Source: Kineosporia succinea
GTDB taxonomy: Bacteria; Actinomycetota; Actinomycetes; Actinomycetales; Kineosporiaceae
Length of the DNA: 64,000 nucleotides
Reading direction: 5' to 3'
Assembly: GCF_030811555.1 (NCBI RefSeq)
Contig: NZ_JAUSQZ010000001.1
Coordinates: 1,426,001 to 1,490,000 of the forward strand
Within the stretch, counting starts at the first letter, position 1, and each line of letters begins with the position of its first letter. Made by a program: the position numbers and the translations under genes. The notes under the pieces were generated by a model. The model had not been told where the DNA came from. It searched no databases and saw only the letters and a list, made by a program, of their open reading frames with translations. Below, piece after piece: positions 8,102 to 17,217 of the stretch.

Positions 8102-9424
8102 ATGACAACCGCGGTGGGATTCCTGCTCGGCCTGGTCCTGGGCCTGGCACTGGCGGCGTTCGGCGCGCGGGCGGTCTTCGCGCCCCTGATGCGCTCCCGG
8201 CAGGCCTCCCTCGAGGCCGAGCGCGACCTGCTGCGCGAGCGCATCACCGACCTCGAGGCCGCGGCCGGGCAGGATCACGAGCTGGTCGCCACGCTGTCCC
8301 CGTTGGCCGCGACGTTGCAGCGGGTCGAGAAACAGGTGGCCACGCTCGAGCGCGACCGGGTGGAGCAGTTCTCCCGTCTCGACGAGCACCTGACCGCGGT
8401 GCACGCCTCCGGCGAGTCGCTGCGCGCGCAGACGGCCGCCCTGGCCGGGGCGCTGCGCTCCCCCACATCTCGCGGTGCCTGGGGCGAGGTGCAGCTGCGC
8501 CGGGTGGTCGAGCACGCCGGCATGCTGCCGCGCGTCGACTTCGTCACCCAGGCCTCCGGCACCACGCCCGACGGCAACGGCGTCCGGCCCGACCTTCTGG
8601 TCAACCTGCCCGGCGGCAAGTACGTCGTGGTTGATGCCAAAGCCCCGCTGGCCGCATTCCTCGAGGCCAGCGAGAAGGGTGAGGCCGCTCTGAGCGCCGC
8701 GGCGGGAGCGCACGCCAAGGCCCTACGGGCACACGTCGACGCCCTGGCCGCGAAGGAGTACTGGACCGCGTTCCAGCCGACCCCGCAGCTGGTGGTCTGT
8801 TTCGTGCCGGGCGAGGCGTTCCTGGCGGCCGCCTGCACCGCCGACCCGAGTCTGCTCGAGCACGCGATGGCCCGCCGCGTGGTGCTGGCCACGCCCACCA
8901 CGTTGCTGGCCCTGCTCCGCACGGTGGCCCTGACCTGGCAGTCCGAGGCGGTCAGCGGCAACGCCCGGCACCTGCTCGAGATCGGCACCGAGCTCTACCG
9001 CCGCCTGTCCGGTCTCGGGGAGCACGCCGGCAAACTCGGCCGCGACCTGCACCGCGTCGTCGAGGACTACAACGCCCTGGTCGGCACCCTCGAGCGCCGG
9101 GTCTTCGTCACCGCCCGCAAGATGCAGGAACTCGACCTCGTCGACCACGACCTCACGGCGCTGACCCCGCTCGAGTCCAGTCCCCGCCCGCTCACCGCCG
9201 ACGAGCTCATCGTCGGCGCCGCCCGGCTGCCTGACGAGTCGGACAATCGTTCGGCCGGAAGAGATCTCCGCCCCGGGAGAGCCGACCCCCGGCACCGGCC
9301 AGACCCCGCCGCCGAGCAGCTCGAGCCCGACGCCCTCACCCCAGGCGCGCCCGATGCTAACTCCCTCGGCACCGACGCTCTCGCCGCCAGCACTTTTGAT
9401 CCGGATCGCTGGGCACCTCGCTGA
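8102..9424 (+). CDS. rmuC: DNA recombination protein RmuC
   Basis: 440 residues. An N-terminal membrane helix (about 3-25) is followed by a coiled coil (about 30-125) and the nuclease-like RmuC domain (about 125-370), with GAWGEVQLRRVVEHAGM and the catalytic-core-like strand VVVDAKAPL. RmuC limits recombination at inverted repeats and acts in DNA-damage tolerance. The C-terminal 60 residues are low-complexity and acidic. The ATG at 8102 places the membrane helix at the N-terminus as in the family; no good ribosome-binding site is visible, and a GTG lies three codons upstream. Confidence 0.92.
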   Translation: MTTAVGFLLGLVLGLALAAFGARAVFAPLMRSRQASLEAERDLLRERITDLEAAAGQDHELVATLSPLAATLQRVEKQVATLERDRVEQFSRLDEHLTAVHASGESLRAQTAALAGALRSPTSRGAWGEVQLRRVVEHAGMLPRVDFVTQASGTTPDGNGVRPDLLVNLPGGKYVVVDAKAPLAAFLEASEKGEAALSAAAGAHAKALRAHVDALAAKEYWTAFQPTPQLVVCFVPGEAFLAAACTADPSLLEHAMARRVVLATPTTLLALLRTVALTWQSEAVSGNARHLLEIGTELYRRLSGLGEHAGKLGRDLHRVVEDYNALVGTLERRVFVTARKMQELDLVDHDLTALTPLESSPRPLTADELIVGAARLPDESDNRSAGRDLRPGRADPRHRPDPAAEQLEPDALTPGAPDANSLGTDALAASTFDPDRWAPR

Positions 9425-9620
9425 CCGACTAGCCGGCCGTACTGCTCCGGCCAGGGCGGGCAGTGCGGACTGCGGCGGCGGCCGGGGAGCTGCGCTGGTA
9501 GACCGGTAGGCAGGGCGTCACGCAGTCAGGGCGTCGCGGATGTGCCGATCCTGAACATGGCATCCGGGTCGGTAGCCGGTACGAATTGATCATCACTCCC
9601 CTGAGCGAAGGACGACACCC

Positions 9621-10751
9621 GTGGCCAAGATCCTCATGGTGCTCAGCGCGGCCGACAGCCTGACGTTGGCCGACGGCACCTCCCACCCCACCGGTTACTG
9701 GGCCGAGGAGGTCGTGCGGTCGCACCAGGTCCTGACCGAGGCCGGCATCGCGGTCGAGATCGCGACGCCCGGCGGCCGCGCCCCGGTGCCGGATGCGGGC
9801 AGCCTGCCCGAGGGTGACGAGAACACGCCCCTCTTCCGCGCCTACCTCGACTCGATCGACGAGGAGCTCGAGCACCCGAAGAAGCTGTCCGAGGTCTCCG
9901 GTCCGGACTACGACGGCGTCTACGTACCGGGCGGCCACGCCCCGATGACCGACCTGATCGACGATCCCGACCTGCGCCGTCTCCTCACCCGCGCGGTGGC
10001 GAAAGACCAGGTCGTGGCCACCCTCTGCCACGGCGCCGCGGCCCTTCTCAGCGCCACCACCACCGACGGCGGCTTCGCCTTCGCCGACCGCCGGATCACC
10101 GCCTTCACCGACGAGGAGGAGAACACCGGCGGCCTGGGCGAGCGCAACCCGTGGTTCCTCGAGACCCGCCTCAAAGAGCTGGGCGCCGCCCTGGAGACCG
10201 GTGCGGCCTGGAGCGACACGGTCGTGGTGGACGGCAAGCTGATCACCGGCCAGAACCCGCAGTCCAGCCTCAGCACCGCCAAGGCCGTGGTCGAGGCCCT
10301 GAAGGAGATCCCCAACGGCACCGCCCGCGACCTGCACGGCGCCGCGCACATCCGGCGCTACCGCGAGACGAAGGGCGCCGACGGGCACGACTGGCGCTAC
10401 GGCACGACGATCCTGCTGCTCGACAGCATCGGCAACAAGTCCGGCGAACAGCGCACCCACGCCCTGATCTACCGGCCCTGGAACGGGGCCTACCTGGTCG
10501 TCGCGTCGAAGGGCGGCGCCGACGCCCCGCCCGCCTGGTCACTCAACCTGAAGGCGACCCCGGACACGCAGATCCAGGTGAAAGACCAGATCGTGCCGGT
10601 GCGCGCCCGGGTGGCCACGCCCGACGAGAAACCCGCCATGTGGGCCGAGATGACCGACGCCTGGCCGGATTACGACGACTACCAGGCCCGCACCGATCGT
10701 GAGATCCCGATCGTGGTCCTGGAGCCGACCGGCGCGGCCCGACCCGCCTGA
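9621..10751 (+). CDS. DJ-1/PfpI domain fused to a deazaflavin-dependent (Ddn-type) reductase domain
   Basis: 376 residues, two domains. Residues 1-228 are a DJ-1/PfpI protein of the Hsp31/class I type: Glu29/Glu30 in GYWAEE, the nucleophile Cys136-His137 in ATLCHGAA, and the Hsp31-like segment LTGQNPQSS-type (LITGQNPQSS here). Such proteins act as glyoxalase III or chaperones. Residues about 240-376 match the F420-dependent nitroreductase (DUF385/Ddn) family: HIRRYRETKGADGHDW, the strand LLLLDS followed by NKSGEQRTHALIY, VVASKGG, PAWSLNL and the ending REIPIVVLEP. The fusion suggests combined detoxification of reactive carbonyls and a reduction using F420H2 or flavin. The GTG start follows AAGGA. 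It is monocistronic. Confidence 0.88.
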   Translation: MAKILMVLSAADSLTLADGTSHPTGYWAEEVVRSHQVLTEAGIAVEIATPGGRAPVPDAGSLPEGDENTPLFRAYLDSIDEELEHPKKLSEVSGPDYDGVYVPGGHAPMTDLIDDPDLRRLLTRAVAKDQVVATLCHGAAALLSATTTDGGFAFADRRITAFTDEEENTGGLGERNPWFLETRLKELGAALETGAAWSDTVVVDGKLITGQNPQSSLSTAKAVVEALKEIPNGTARDLHGAAHIRRYRETKGADGHDWRYGTTILLLDSIGNKSGEQRTHALIYRPWNGAYLVVASKGGADAPPAWSLNLKATPDTQIQVKDQIVPVRARVATPDEKPAMWAEMTDAWPDYDDYQARTDREIPIVVLEPTGAARPA

Positions 10752-10776
10752 GCCGACCAGAAACCCAAGCCGATGG

Positions 10777-10802
10777 TGGACGCGGTGGTACCGCAACGTC
10801 CA
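10777..10802 (+). terminator. Hairpin after the DJ-1 fusion gene
   Basis: TGGACG pairs with CGTCCA, with an inner CGGT/ACCG pairing, 25 bases after the stop codon. Confidence 0.55.
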
Positions 10803-10806
10803 TAAG

Positions 10807-10842
10807 CCGGGGTGGCCGCCCCCACGGAGACGGCCACCCCGG
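10807..10842. terminator. Perfect hairpin between convergent genes
   Basis: CCGGGGTGGCCG (10807-10818) pairs exactly with 10831-10842, 12-base loop. It sits four bases beyond the fdhA stop on the minus strand and also ends read-through from the plus strand. Confidence 0.8.
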
Positions 10843-10846
10843 GAGC

Positions 10847-12064
10847 TCAGGCCTGAACCATGCCGTGCGGATCGATCACGTACTTCTTCGGCGCGCCCTT
10901 GTCGAAGTCGGCGTATCCCTGTGGGGCCTCGTCGAGCGAGATCACCTCGGCATTGACCGCTTTCGCGATCTGCACCTTGTCATGGAGGATCGCCCGCATG
11001 AGCCCGTAGTTGTACTTCATCACCGGGCACTGACCGGTCACGAACGACAGCGACTTGGCCCAGCCGGTGCCCAGCGAGAGCGACAGCGACCCGACCTTGG
11101 CGGCCTCGTCGACACCACCCGGGTCACCCGTGACGTAGAGCCCCGGAATGCCCAGCGCCCCACCGGCGGCGGTGATCTCCATCAGCGAGTTCAGCACGGT
11201 TGCCGGGGCTTCTGCCCCCGAGCCGTCGCCGTGACCACGGGCCTCGAAGCCCACGGCGTCCACCCCCGCGTCCACCTCCGGCACCCCGAGGATCTGCTCG
11301 ATCTGGTCTTTCGGGTCGCCCTGCGACACGTCGACCGTCTCGCACCCGAAACTCTTGGCCTGCGCGAGCCTCTCGGCGTTCAGGTCACCCACGATGACCA
11401 CGGCCGCTCCGAGCAGCTGGGCCCCCACGGCCGCGGCCAGCCCGACCGGCCCGGCCCCCGCGATATACACCGTGGAGCCCGGTTTCACGCCGGCGGAGAC
11501 CGCCCCGTGGTAACCCGTCGGGAAGATGTCGGAGAGCATCGTGAGATCGGTGAGCTTGGCCAGCGCCTGGTCCTTGTCGGGGAACTTCAGCAGGTTGAAG
11601 TCGGCGTACGGCACCATCACGTACTCGGCCTGACCGCCGACCCAACCGCCCATGTCGACGTACCCGTAGGCCGCCCCCGGACGGGCCGGGTTCACCGTCA
11701 GGCAGATCCCGGTCTTGCCCTCCTTGCAGTTGCGGCAGCGTCCGCAGGCGATGTTGAACGGCGTCGAGACCAGGTCACCGACCTTGAGGAACTCCACGTC
11801 GGGCCCGACCTCGGCCACCTCGCCGAGGATCTCGTGACCGAGCACCAGGTTCGGCGGGGCGGTGGTGCGGCCGCGCACCATGTGCTGGTCGCTGCCGCAG
11901 ATGTTCGTCGTGGCGACCTTGAGAATGACGCCGTGGTTGCATTTTCGGCCGACGTTGTCGGGATGCACACCCGGGCCGTCCTGCAGTTCCAGCTTGGGGT
12001 AGGCGATGTCCTGGACCTCGACCTCGCCGGGCCCGATGTACGCAACGCCTCGGTTGCCTGCCAT
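10847..12064 (-). CDS. fdhA: Glutathione-independent formaldehyde dehydrogenase
   Basis: 405 residues, a zinc-dependent medium-chain dehydrogenase that oxidises formaldehyde with NAD without added thiol, of the Pseudomonas putida PFDH type. Catalytic zinc ligands are Cys56 (ICGSDQH) and His77/Glu78 (GHEILG). Structural zinc cysteines are at 107, 110, 113 and 121 (CGRCRNCKEGKTGIC). The Rossmann loop is GAGPVGLAAA. The long insertion typical of PFDH is present, so it is not a mycothiol-dependent FDH. The ATG follows AGAGG. It is monocistronic between two hairpins; cytoplasmic formaldehyde detoxification is the likely job. Confidence 0.93.
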   Translation of the reverse strand: MAGNRGVAYIGPGEVEVQDIAYPKLELQDGPGVHPDNVGRKCNHGVILKVATTNICGSDQHMVRGRTTAPPNLVLGHEILGEVAEVGPDVEFLKVGDLVSTPFNIACGRCRNCKEGKTGICLTVNPARPGAAYGYVDMGGWVGGQAEYVMVPYADFNLLKFPDKDQALAKLTDLTMLSDIFPTGYHGAVSAGVKPGSTVYIAGAGPVGLAAAVGAQLLGAAVVIVGDLNAERLAQAKSFGCETVDVSQGDPKDQIEQILGVPEVDAGVDAVGFEARGHGDGSGAEAPATVLNSLMEITAAGGALGIPGLYVTGDPGGVDEAAKVGSLSLSLGTGWAKSLSFVTGQCPVMKYNYGLMRAILHDKVQIAKAVNAEVISLDEAPQGYADFDKGAPKKYVIDPHGMVQA

Positions 12065-12146
12065 CTGCGATCAACCTCTTCGTCGAACGACAGCGTGTGG
12101 ACGTCCCCATCACAACACGCCTCTTGCGAAGAGGCCAGAAAACACG

Positions 12147-12176
12147 AACCGCCCTGTCCGATCGGACAGGGCGGTT
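12147..12176 (-). terminator. Intrinsic terminator of ispH
   Basis: A perfect 13-bp stem (AACCGCCCTGTCC with its complement) and a 4-base loop. In the ispH direction it is followed by a TTTT run, the classic form. Confidence 0.92.
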
Positions 12177-12190
12177 GTGGGTTCTCGAGC

Positions 12191-13216
12191 TCAGCCCTTC
12201 TCATCGGCGGCGGCAGCCTTCTCGGCCGCCTTCGCCTTCATGTCCCGTCGGATCTCCCGCGGCAGCGAGAACAGCAGGTCTTCCTGCGCCGTGACGACCT
12301 CTTCGGTCTTGCCGAAACCGCGCTCGGCGAGCCAGGTCAGCACGTCCTGCACGAGGATCTCGGGCACCGACGCCCCCGAGGTGACGCCGACCGTGGTCAC
12401 GCCCTCGAGCCAGGCCTCGTCGATCTCGGCGGCGAAGTCGACGCGGTACGAGGCCTGTGCGCCGTACTCCAGCGCGACCTCGACCAGCCGCACCGAGTTG
12501 GAGGAGTTCTGCGAGCCGACGACGATGACCAGGTCGGCCTCGGGCGCGATCTTCTTCACCGCGACCTGACGGTTCTGCGTGGCGTAGCAGATGTCGTCGC
12601 TCGGCGGGTTCTGCAGGTTGGGGAACTTCTCCTTGAGGCGCCGCACCGTCTCCATGGTCTCGTCGACCGAGAGCGTGGTCTGCGACAGCCACACGACCTT
12701 GTCCGGGTCGCGCACCTCGATGCCCTCGACGTCGTCGGGGCTGTTGACGATCTGGATGTGCTCGGGCGCCTCGCCGGCGGTGCCCTCGACCTCTTCGTGA
12801 CCGGTGTGACCGATCAGCAGGATGTCGTAGTCACCGTTCGCGAAGCGCACGGCCTCCTTGTGCACCTTGGTGACGAGGGGGCAGGTCGCGTCGATGGTCT
12901 TCAGCTGGCGGCGGTCGGCGGCGTCACGCACGGCCGGGGACACGCCGTGCGCGGAGAAGACGACGATCGCACCCTCGGGCACGGCGTCGGTCTCGTCGAC
13001 GAAGACGGCGCCCTTGTCCTGCAGCGAGGACACGACGTGCCGGTTGTGCACGATCTCCTTGCGCACGTAGACCGGGGCACCGTGCACCTCGAGCGCCTTC
13101 TCGACCGCCAGCACGGCACGGTCGACACCGGCGCAGTAGCCACGCGGAGAGGCCAGGAGCACTCTCTTCGTGGCAGCGTTCGTGGGGGCCGTGGAGGCAA
13201 TGCTCGATGCGGTCAC
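12191..13216 (-). CDS. ispH: 4-hydroxy-3-methylbut-2-enyl diphosphate reductase
   Basis: 341 residues. IspH performs the last step of the MEP pathway, making IPP and DMAPP with a [4Fe-4S] cluster. The three cluster cysteines are Cys28 (RGYCAG), Cys112 (DATCPLV) and Cys210 ([11 protein letters not shown]), and the SQTTLS and SSNSVRL motifs are intact. An Ala/Lys/Glu-rich tail (about 315-341) is not part of the fold. It is divergent from xseA with only 44 bp between the starts, as in the mycobacterial Rv1108c-Rv1110 region. Its product feeds the isoprenyl chains made by the synthase at 28.5 kb. Confidence 0.97.
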   Translation of the reverse strand: MTASSIASTAPTNAATKRVLLASPRGYCAGVDRAVLAVEKALEVHGAPVYVRKEIVHNRHVVSSLQDKGAVFVDETDAVPEGAIVVFSAHGVSPAVRDAADRRQLKTIDATCPLVTKVHKEAVRFANGDYDILLIGHTGHEEVEGTAGEAPEHIQIVNSPDDVEGIEVRDPDKVVWLSQTTLSVDETMETVRRLKEKFPNLQNPPSDDICYATQNRQVAVKKIAPEADLVIVVGSQNSSNSVRLVEVALEYGAQASYRVDFAAEIDEAWLEGVTTVGVTSGASVPEILVQDVLTWLAERGFGKTEEVVTAQEDLLFSLPREIRRDMKAKAAEKAAAADEKG

Positions 13217-13260
13217 GCGTCCATGGTAAGTGGCTCCCGCAGCTCCGCTAACGTGACCTG

Positions 13261-14499
13261 ATGAGCAGTACGCCCCGGAAGATCCCGGCCACGGCGGGTG
13301 ACACGACCGCCGATCAGCCCTGGCCGGTGCGGCTGCTGTCGTCGAAGCTCACCGACTATGTGGCCAGGTCACCTGCGGTCTGGGTGGAGGGGCAGGTGGT
13401 GCAGCTCACGCGCAGACCCGGACAGACCACCTGCTACCTGACCCTACGTGACCCGGATGTCGACCTCTCGTTCAACGTCTCGACCCATGTCCGGGTGCTC
13501 GACGCCCTGTCGGCCCCGCTGTCGGACGGTTCCCGGGTCGTCATGCACGTCCGCGCCCAGCTCTTTCCCCGCCGGGGTTCGCTGAGCCTGTTCGCCGACC
13601 AGATCCGCCCGGTCGGCGTCGGGGAACTGCTCGCCCAGCTCGAGCACCTGCGCCGTCTGCTCACGGCCGAGGGGCTCTTCTCCGCCGACCGCAAGCGCCC
13701 GCTGCCATTCCTGCCGCGCACGGTCGGGCTGATCTGTGGCCGGGCGTCGGCCGCGGAGCGCGACGTGGTCGAGAACGCCCGCCGCCGCTGGCCGGCCGTG
13801 ACGTTCGAGATCAAGGCCGTCGCGGTGCAGGGTCCCCAGGCGGTGCAGGACGTGGTGGGCGCGTTGCGGACACTGGACGCACAGGAGGACGTGGACGTCA
13901 TCGTCGTCGCCCGGGGTGGCGGGTCGGTGGAGGACCTGCTCCCGTTCAGCAACGAGGCGCTGCTGCGGGTGGTGTCGGCCTGCCGGACGCCGATCGTCAG
14001 CGCGATCGGGCACGAGGTCGACAAGCCGCTGCTCGACCTGGTGGCCGACTTCGCGGCCTCGACCCCGACGGACGCCGGCAAGCGGATCGTGCCGGACGTC
14101 GAGGCGGAGATCGAGGGCATCCGGCAGACCCGGCGGCGTGCTCGCCAGGCCCTGGCCTCCCGGCTCGAGCGCGAGGTGGCGACGATCGCCGCGCTGCGCT
14201 CCCGCCCGGTGATGGCCGATCCGCACCGGCTGCTGACCGAGCAGGCGCTCGTGGTGCAGGCGCAGCGCGAACGGGCGGCGCGGGCTCTGGCCAACCGGCT
14301 CTCGCACGGCCGCCAAGACGTCGATCACCTGCGGCAGCGGGTGCGGGCGCTGTCGCCGGTCGCGACGATGGCCCGGGGCTACGCGGTCGTGCAGCGGGAG
14401 GACGGGCAGGTCGTGCGCTCCCCCGACGAGGTGACCGCCGGGGACGCGGTGCGGGTGCGGGTGCACGAGGGCGAGTTCACGGCCGAGGTCAGCCCCTGA
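13261..14499 (+). CDS. xseA: Exodeoxyribonuclease VII large subunit
   Basis: 412 residues. An N-terminal OB-fold domain (about 18-115, starting [20 protein letters not shown]) is followed by the catalytic domain with [22 protein letters not shown], the [22 protein letters not shown] block and [11 protein letters not shown] long helical region (about 280-370) binds the small subunits. The enzyme degrades single-stranded DNA from both ends and acts in repair. The ATG at 13261 opens the operon; xseB follows after 40 bp. Confidence 0.97.
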   Translation: MSSTPRKIPATAGDTTADQPWPVRLLSSKLTDYVARSPAVWVEGQVVQLTRRPGQTTCYLTLRDPDVDLSFNVSTHVRVLDALSAPLSDGSRVVMHVRAQLFPRRGSLSLFADQIRPVGVGELLAQLEHLRRLLTAEGLFSADRKRPLPFLPRTVGLICGRASAAERDVVENARRRWPAVTFEIKAVAVQGPQAVQDVVGALRTLDAQEDVDVIVVARGGGSVEDLLPFSNEALLRVVSACRTPIVSAIGHEVDKPLLDLVADFAASTPTDAGKRIVPDVEAEIEGIRQTRRRARQALASRLEREVATIAALRSRPVMADPHRLLTEQALVVQAQRERAARALANRLSHGRQDVDHLRQRVRALSPVATMARGYAVVQREDGQVVRSPDEVTAGDAVRVRVHEGEFTAEVSP

Positions 14500-14539
14500 G
14501 GCGACCGGGAGCCCGGGCACGAAGGCTTAGGCTCCTTCC

Positions 14540-14791
14540 GTGACCCCGCCGCGCGTGAAGAAGACCGAGGAACCCGACGAACTGGCGGAGCTCTCCTACG
14601 AGCAGGCTCGCGACGAACTGGTCGCCGTGGTGCGCCGCCTGGAGAGCGGGGCGGAGACGCTCGAGGAGTCACTCGCGCTGTGGGAACGCGGTGAGGCCCT
14701 GGCCCGGCGCTGCGAGACCTGGCTGGCGGGGGCGCAGGCGAAGCTGGACGCGCGGCACCCCGAGACCGCTCAGGACGAGGACGAGGCCTGA
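14540..14791 (+). CDS. xseB: Exodeoxyribonuclease VII small subunit
   Basis: 83 residues starting with GTG, the usual size. The family core [20 protein letters not shown] and [14 protein letters not shown] is present, forming the helices that wrap the XseA coiled coil. It is translated in an operon with xseA. Its last 22 bases overlap the end of the convergent tetR gene, so there is no room for a terminator between them. Confidence 0.95.
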   Translation: MTPPRVKKTEEPDELAELSYEQARDELVAVVRRLESGAETLEESLALWERGEALARRCETWLAGAQAKLDARHPETAQDEDEA

Positions 14792-15300
14792 CCCAGCCGG
14801 TCGGTGACGGCCCGGGTCACCAGGTCGTCGATGCGCCCGGCCTGACCCGCCGGCTCCAGCGTCCGATCGGCCGCGAAGGTCGCGATGCCGTGCACGTGCG
14901 TCCAGATCAACAGCGCGTCTTCCTCTCCGGCCACCTCACTCACCCGCCCGAGCAGGGGCAGCCACACTTCACGCAGTGAGTGCCCGCTGTCGGCGAGAAG
15001 GTCGTGCCGGAAGATCAGGCGGAACATCTCCGGCCGGCTCCGCGCGAACGTGACGTACTCCCGCGCCGCCCCGAGCACCCCACCCCGCATCAGCGCCTGC
15101 TCGAGCCCTCGCGTCAGGTCACTGGCCCCGGATTTTGCGATGGCCCCCAGCAACTGCTGGTGCGTGGGAAAGTAGCGACGCGGCGCTCCGTGCGAAACCC
15201 CCGCCTGCCGGGCGATCTCACGAAGCCCGAGCCGACCGGGCCCCTCCCTCTCGAGCAGGTCCACCCCGACCGCGACCAGCCGTTGCTCCAGACCGGCCAC
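14770..15300 (-). CDS. TetR/AcrR family regulator (WHG-like C-terminal domain)
   Basis: 176 residues. The helix-turn-helix is [23 protein letters not shown] (about 24-46), with the Gly-Ala-Pro turn common in actinobacterial TetR proteins of the TetR_C_33/WHG group. The C-terminal half has the helices [18 protein letters not shown] and [13 protein letters not shown] typical of that group. It lies 30 bp after plsC on the same strand, so it is co-transcribed and probably autoregulates through the operator at 16016-16030. Overlaps the end of xseB. Confidence 0.87.
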   Translation of the reverse strand: MAGLEQRLVAVGVDLLEREGPGRLGLREIARQAGVSHGAPRRYFPTHQQLLGAIAKSGASDLTRGLEQALMRGGVLGAAREYVTFARSRPEMFRLIFRHDLLADSGHSLREVWLPLLGRVSEVAGEEDALLIWTHVHGIATFAADRTLEPAGQAGRIDDLVTRAVTDRLGQASSSS

Positions 15301-15330
15301 CCGCCGCCACCGCCCGTTCCACGAAAACCG

Positions 15331-15993
15331 TCACCGTGCGGCCCTCTTGGCGACCGACGCGTACACGTCAACGTACTCCTGCCCACCACGCTCCGCCAGG
15401 ACACCCATCAAGTCGTCGGTGAGTTGCCTTACCAGTTCACGATTGTCGCCCTGCCCGTGAAATTCGGCGAGATCCAGCGGCGCACAGAACTCGACCCGCA
15501 CCCTCCCCGGCCGCCAGATCGTGGTGCCCGGCGGATTGACCCGGTCGGTGCCCCGCAACACCACCGGCACCACGGGCGCCCCGGTTTCGAGCGCCACCCG
15601 GATCGCCCCGGTGCGACCACGGTGCAGACGCCCGTCCGGCGAGCGCGTCCCCTCCGGGAAAATCCCCCAGACCCCGCCATCGTCAATAATTTTCAGGGCC
15701 TGCCCGAGTGACGAGGCCGCCTTCGCCGGGTTGCCACGTTCCACCGGGATCTGCCCGGCCGCGGTGAAGAACCAGCGCCGCAACCGCCCACCGGTGAAGT
15801 ATTCCGACTTGGCCAGAAACGTGACGCGCCGCCGCGTGGCCAGAATCAGGAACAGCGAGTCGGAGAACGACAGATGATTGCCCGCCAGGATTACCGCCCC
15901 CTGCCGCGGCAGATGCTGACGCCCCGTCACCACCGGCCGCCCGAACAGCCAGACCAGCGGCGACAGCAGCATTCTCAGCATTCCGAACAACAT
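15331..15993 (-). CDS. plsC: 1-acylglycerol-3-phosphate O-acyltransferase (PlsC family)
   Basis: 220 residues. PlsC-family enzymes move an acyl chain from acyl-CoA or acyl-ACP to lysophosphatidic acid at the membrane. The catalytic NHLSFSD (His40-x4-Asp45) and the glycerophosphate-binding FPEGTRSPDG (about 113-122) are present, with a hydrophobic N-terminus (1-18) for membrane contact. It is short compared with housekeeping PlsC, so other lyso-acceptors are possible. It is the first gene of a two-gene unit with tetR, an uncommon arrangement suggesting induction by a lipid or membrane-active ligand. Confidence 0.9.
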   Translation of the reverse strand: MLFGMLRMLLSPLVWLFGRPVVTGRQHLPRQGAVILAGNHLSFSDSLFLILATRRRVTFLAKSEYFTGGRLRRWFFTAAGQIPVERGNPAKAASSLGQALKIIDDGGVWGIFPEGTRSPDGRLHRGRTGAIRVALETGAPVVPVVLRGTDRVNPPGTTIWRPGRVRVEFCAPLDLAEFHGQGDNRELVRQLTDDLMGVLAERGGQEYVDVYASVAKRAAR

Positions 15994-16015
15994 GGCGCCT
16001 CCCGATCACGGCTAC

Positions 16016-16030
16016 GTAGACAGTGTCTAC
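16016..16030. promoter_or_regulatory. TetR operator upstream of plsC-tetR
   Basis: GTAGACA-G-TGTCTAC is a perfect 7-1-7 palindrome of classic TetR-operator form, 22 bp before the plsC start codon. It probably overlaps the promoter of the plsC-tetR operon. Confidence 0.75.
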
Positions 16031-16371
16031 TCGAGTGCGCGGTCAAAGCAAATAGCGGACGCGGCGGTCCAGTGAGCGGATCAGCCCCACCTTCGGCCGG
16101 GCCGGGGGAGCAGGAGGTGAGGGAGTCCTTGCCGAAATCGGCCGGACGATGGCCAAGGAGAGGGCGGGCAGACCTTACGGATCGACCGCCGGTTTCGAGG
16201 ACGGATCCCCCTGCCCGTCGCCCCGGTCGGCCGGCCGGGTCGCCCGTTCACCAGGTTGTTAGGGCAGCGGGCCGACCGAGCAGGCCCCGCGAACCACGAC
16301 GAGCGGACCGTACGAGGAGACGGGCCGGCCGCGAACACCGGCGAGCGGCAGGTGCGGCCGCGGCGCGTCCG
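16031..16371. other. Non-coding stretch
   Basis: About 340 bp of GC-rich DNA upstream of the plsC operon and downstream of the DUF4245 gene. No gene, terminator or clear motif was recognised apart from the adjoining triplicate repeat. Confidence 0.5.
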
Positions 16372-16449
16372 GTCGAGCAGAAGAGGCCTACGGCAGGGTC
16401 GAGCAGAAGAGGCCCACGGCAGGGTCGAGCAGAAGAGGCCTACGGCAGG
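16372..16449. repeat. 26-bp tandem triplication across a stop codon
   Basis: Three head-to-tail copies of a 26-bp unit (GTCGAGCAGAAGAGGCCTAC plus GGCAGG), the middle copy with one T-to-C change. The third copy contains the stop codon (16440-16442) and last codons of the minus-strand DUF4245 gene; the other two lie downstream of it. Confidence 0.95.
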
Positions 16450-17102
16450 ACGGCGGCCACGGCCGTGGCGAACTCGTTCATCTGGGCCTCGGTGGCGGTG
16501 CCCGTGACCACAGTGGTGATGCCGTCGTCGGCACGGTTGACGAAGCTGATCGTGCCGCGGTCGTTGCGGCTGCGCACGACCCACTCGACGCCGCCGATGG
16601 TCTCGGTGCCGGCTTCCTGGCCGTCGGTGACCTGGCGCGACTCCCAGGCCCGGGTCACGTCCTTGGCCTGCTGGATCCCGGCGTAGGTCCCGCCCGGCGT
16701 GGTGTAGGTCAGCGACCAGGTGGCGATGTCGTTGGTGGTGCCCGTCTCCAGGCCGGCCGAGCGGGCGGTCCAGCCCGCGGGCAGGTCGGGCTGCGAGGGG
16801 GCGAAGCCCACCGACGGGCCGGCACCGAGCGCGGCCGAGCTGACGTTCACGTCGTGCGTGGGCAGCCCGTTCGGTCGCGGCACCAGGAGCAGCAGCAGGA
16901 GCACGATGCCGACGATCACGGCCATCGAGATGAGCATGTCGCGGGGGCGGGTGCTCATCGACTTGCGCCGGTGCTCAGCGCTGCGGGCCGCCGCCGAGCC
17001 GACGACCTGCGCCTCGGACGCGGGGGACGCCGAGGAGCTCCCGGCGGACGGGGCGGTCTCCGACGCGGCGGCGGGGCTGTCGGTGCTGGGCGTCTCGGTC
17101 AC
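16440..17102 (-). CDS. DUF4245 family membrane-anchored protein
   Basis: 220 residues with the GTG start used here. A Ser/Ala-rich cytoplasmic N-terminus (1-50) leads to RPRDMLISMAVIVGIV, one membrane helix (about 56-75), and an outside domain of about 140 residues in the DUF4245 pattern (LPAGWTARSAGL, WSLTYTTPGG, GVEWVVRSR). Function is unknown; it corresponds to Rv1100 of M. tuberculosis, next to glpX and fum there. The GTG is unusual because GGGAGG abuts it directly; an ATG at residue 49 (MSTRPRDM) is the alternative start. Divergent from the sugar kinase. Confidence 0.82.
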   Translation of the reverse strand: MTETPSTDSPAAASETAPSAGSSSASPASEAQVVGSAAARSAEHRRKSMSTRPRDMLISMAVIVGIVLLLLLLVPRPNGLPTHDVNVSSAALGAGPSVGFAPSQPDLPAGWTARSAGLETGTTNDIATWSLTYTTPGGTYAGIQQAKDVTRAWESRQVTDGQEAGTETIGGVEWVVRSRNDRGTISFVNRADDGITTVVTGTATEAQMNEFATAVAAVLP

Positions 17103-17217
17103 CTCCCTATGGTCGCGCCCCGAGTGCCCGAACGTGTAACCGGGTGGGCGGGGACACGCCCGCGCCCCGGGGACCCCTACCCTTGAGCCCCCGGTACGTG
17201 ATCGCGAGGAGGCGGCG

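Noticed and set aside
7104-8105. Plus-strand frames through the 13-bp array coding for Pro/His/Thr repeats
   Set aside because: The period is not a multiple of three, so the peptide repeat is an arithmetic product of the DNA repeat; there is no start context or homology.
10865-13261. Long plus-strand open frame (798 codons) across fdhA and ispH
   Set aside because: It is the antisense of two well-conserved genes, rich in Arg/His/Gly/Val, with no family resemblance. High GC keeps such frames open. The same holds for the frames at 31764-34649 and 17517-19916.
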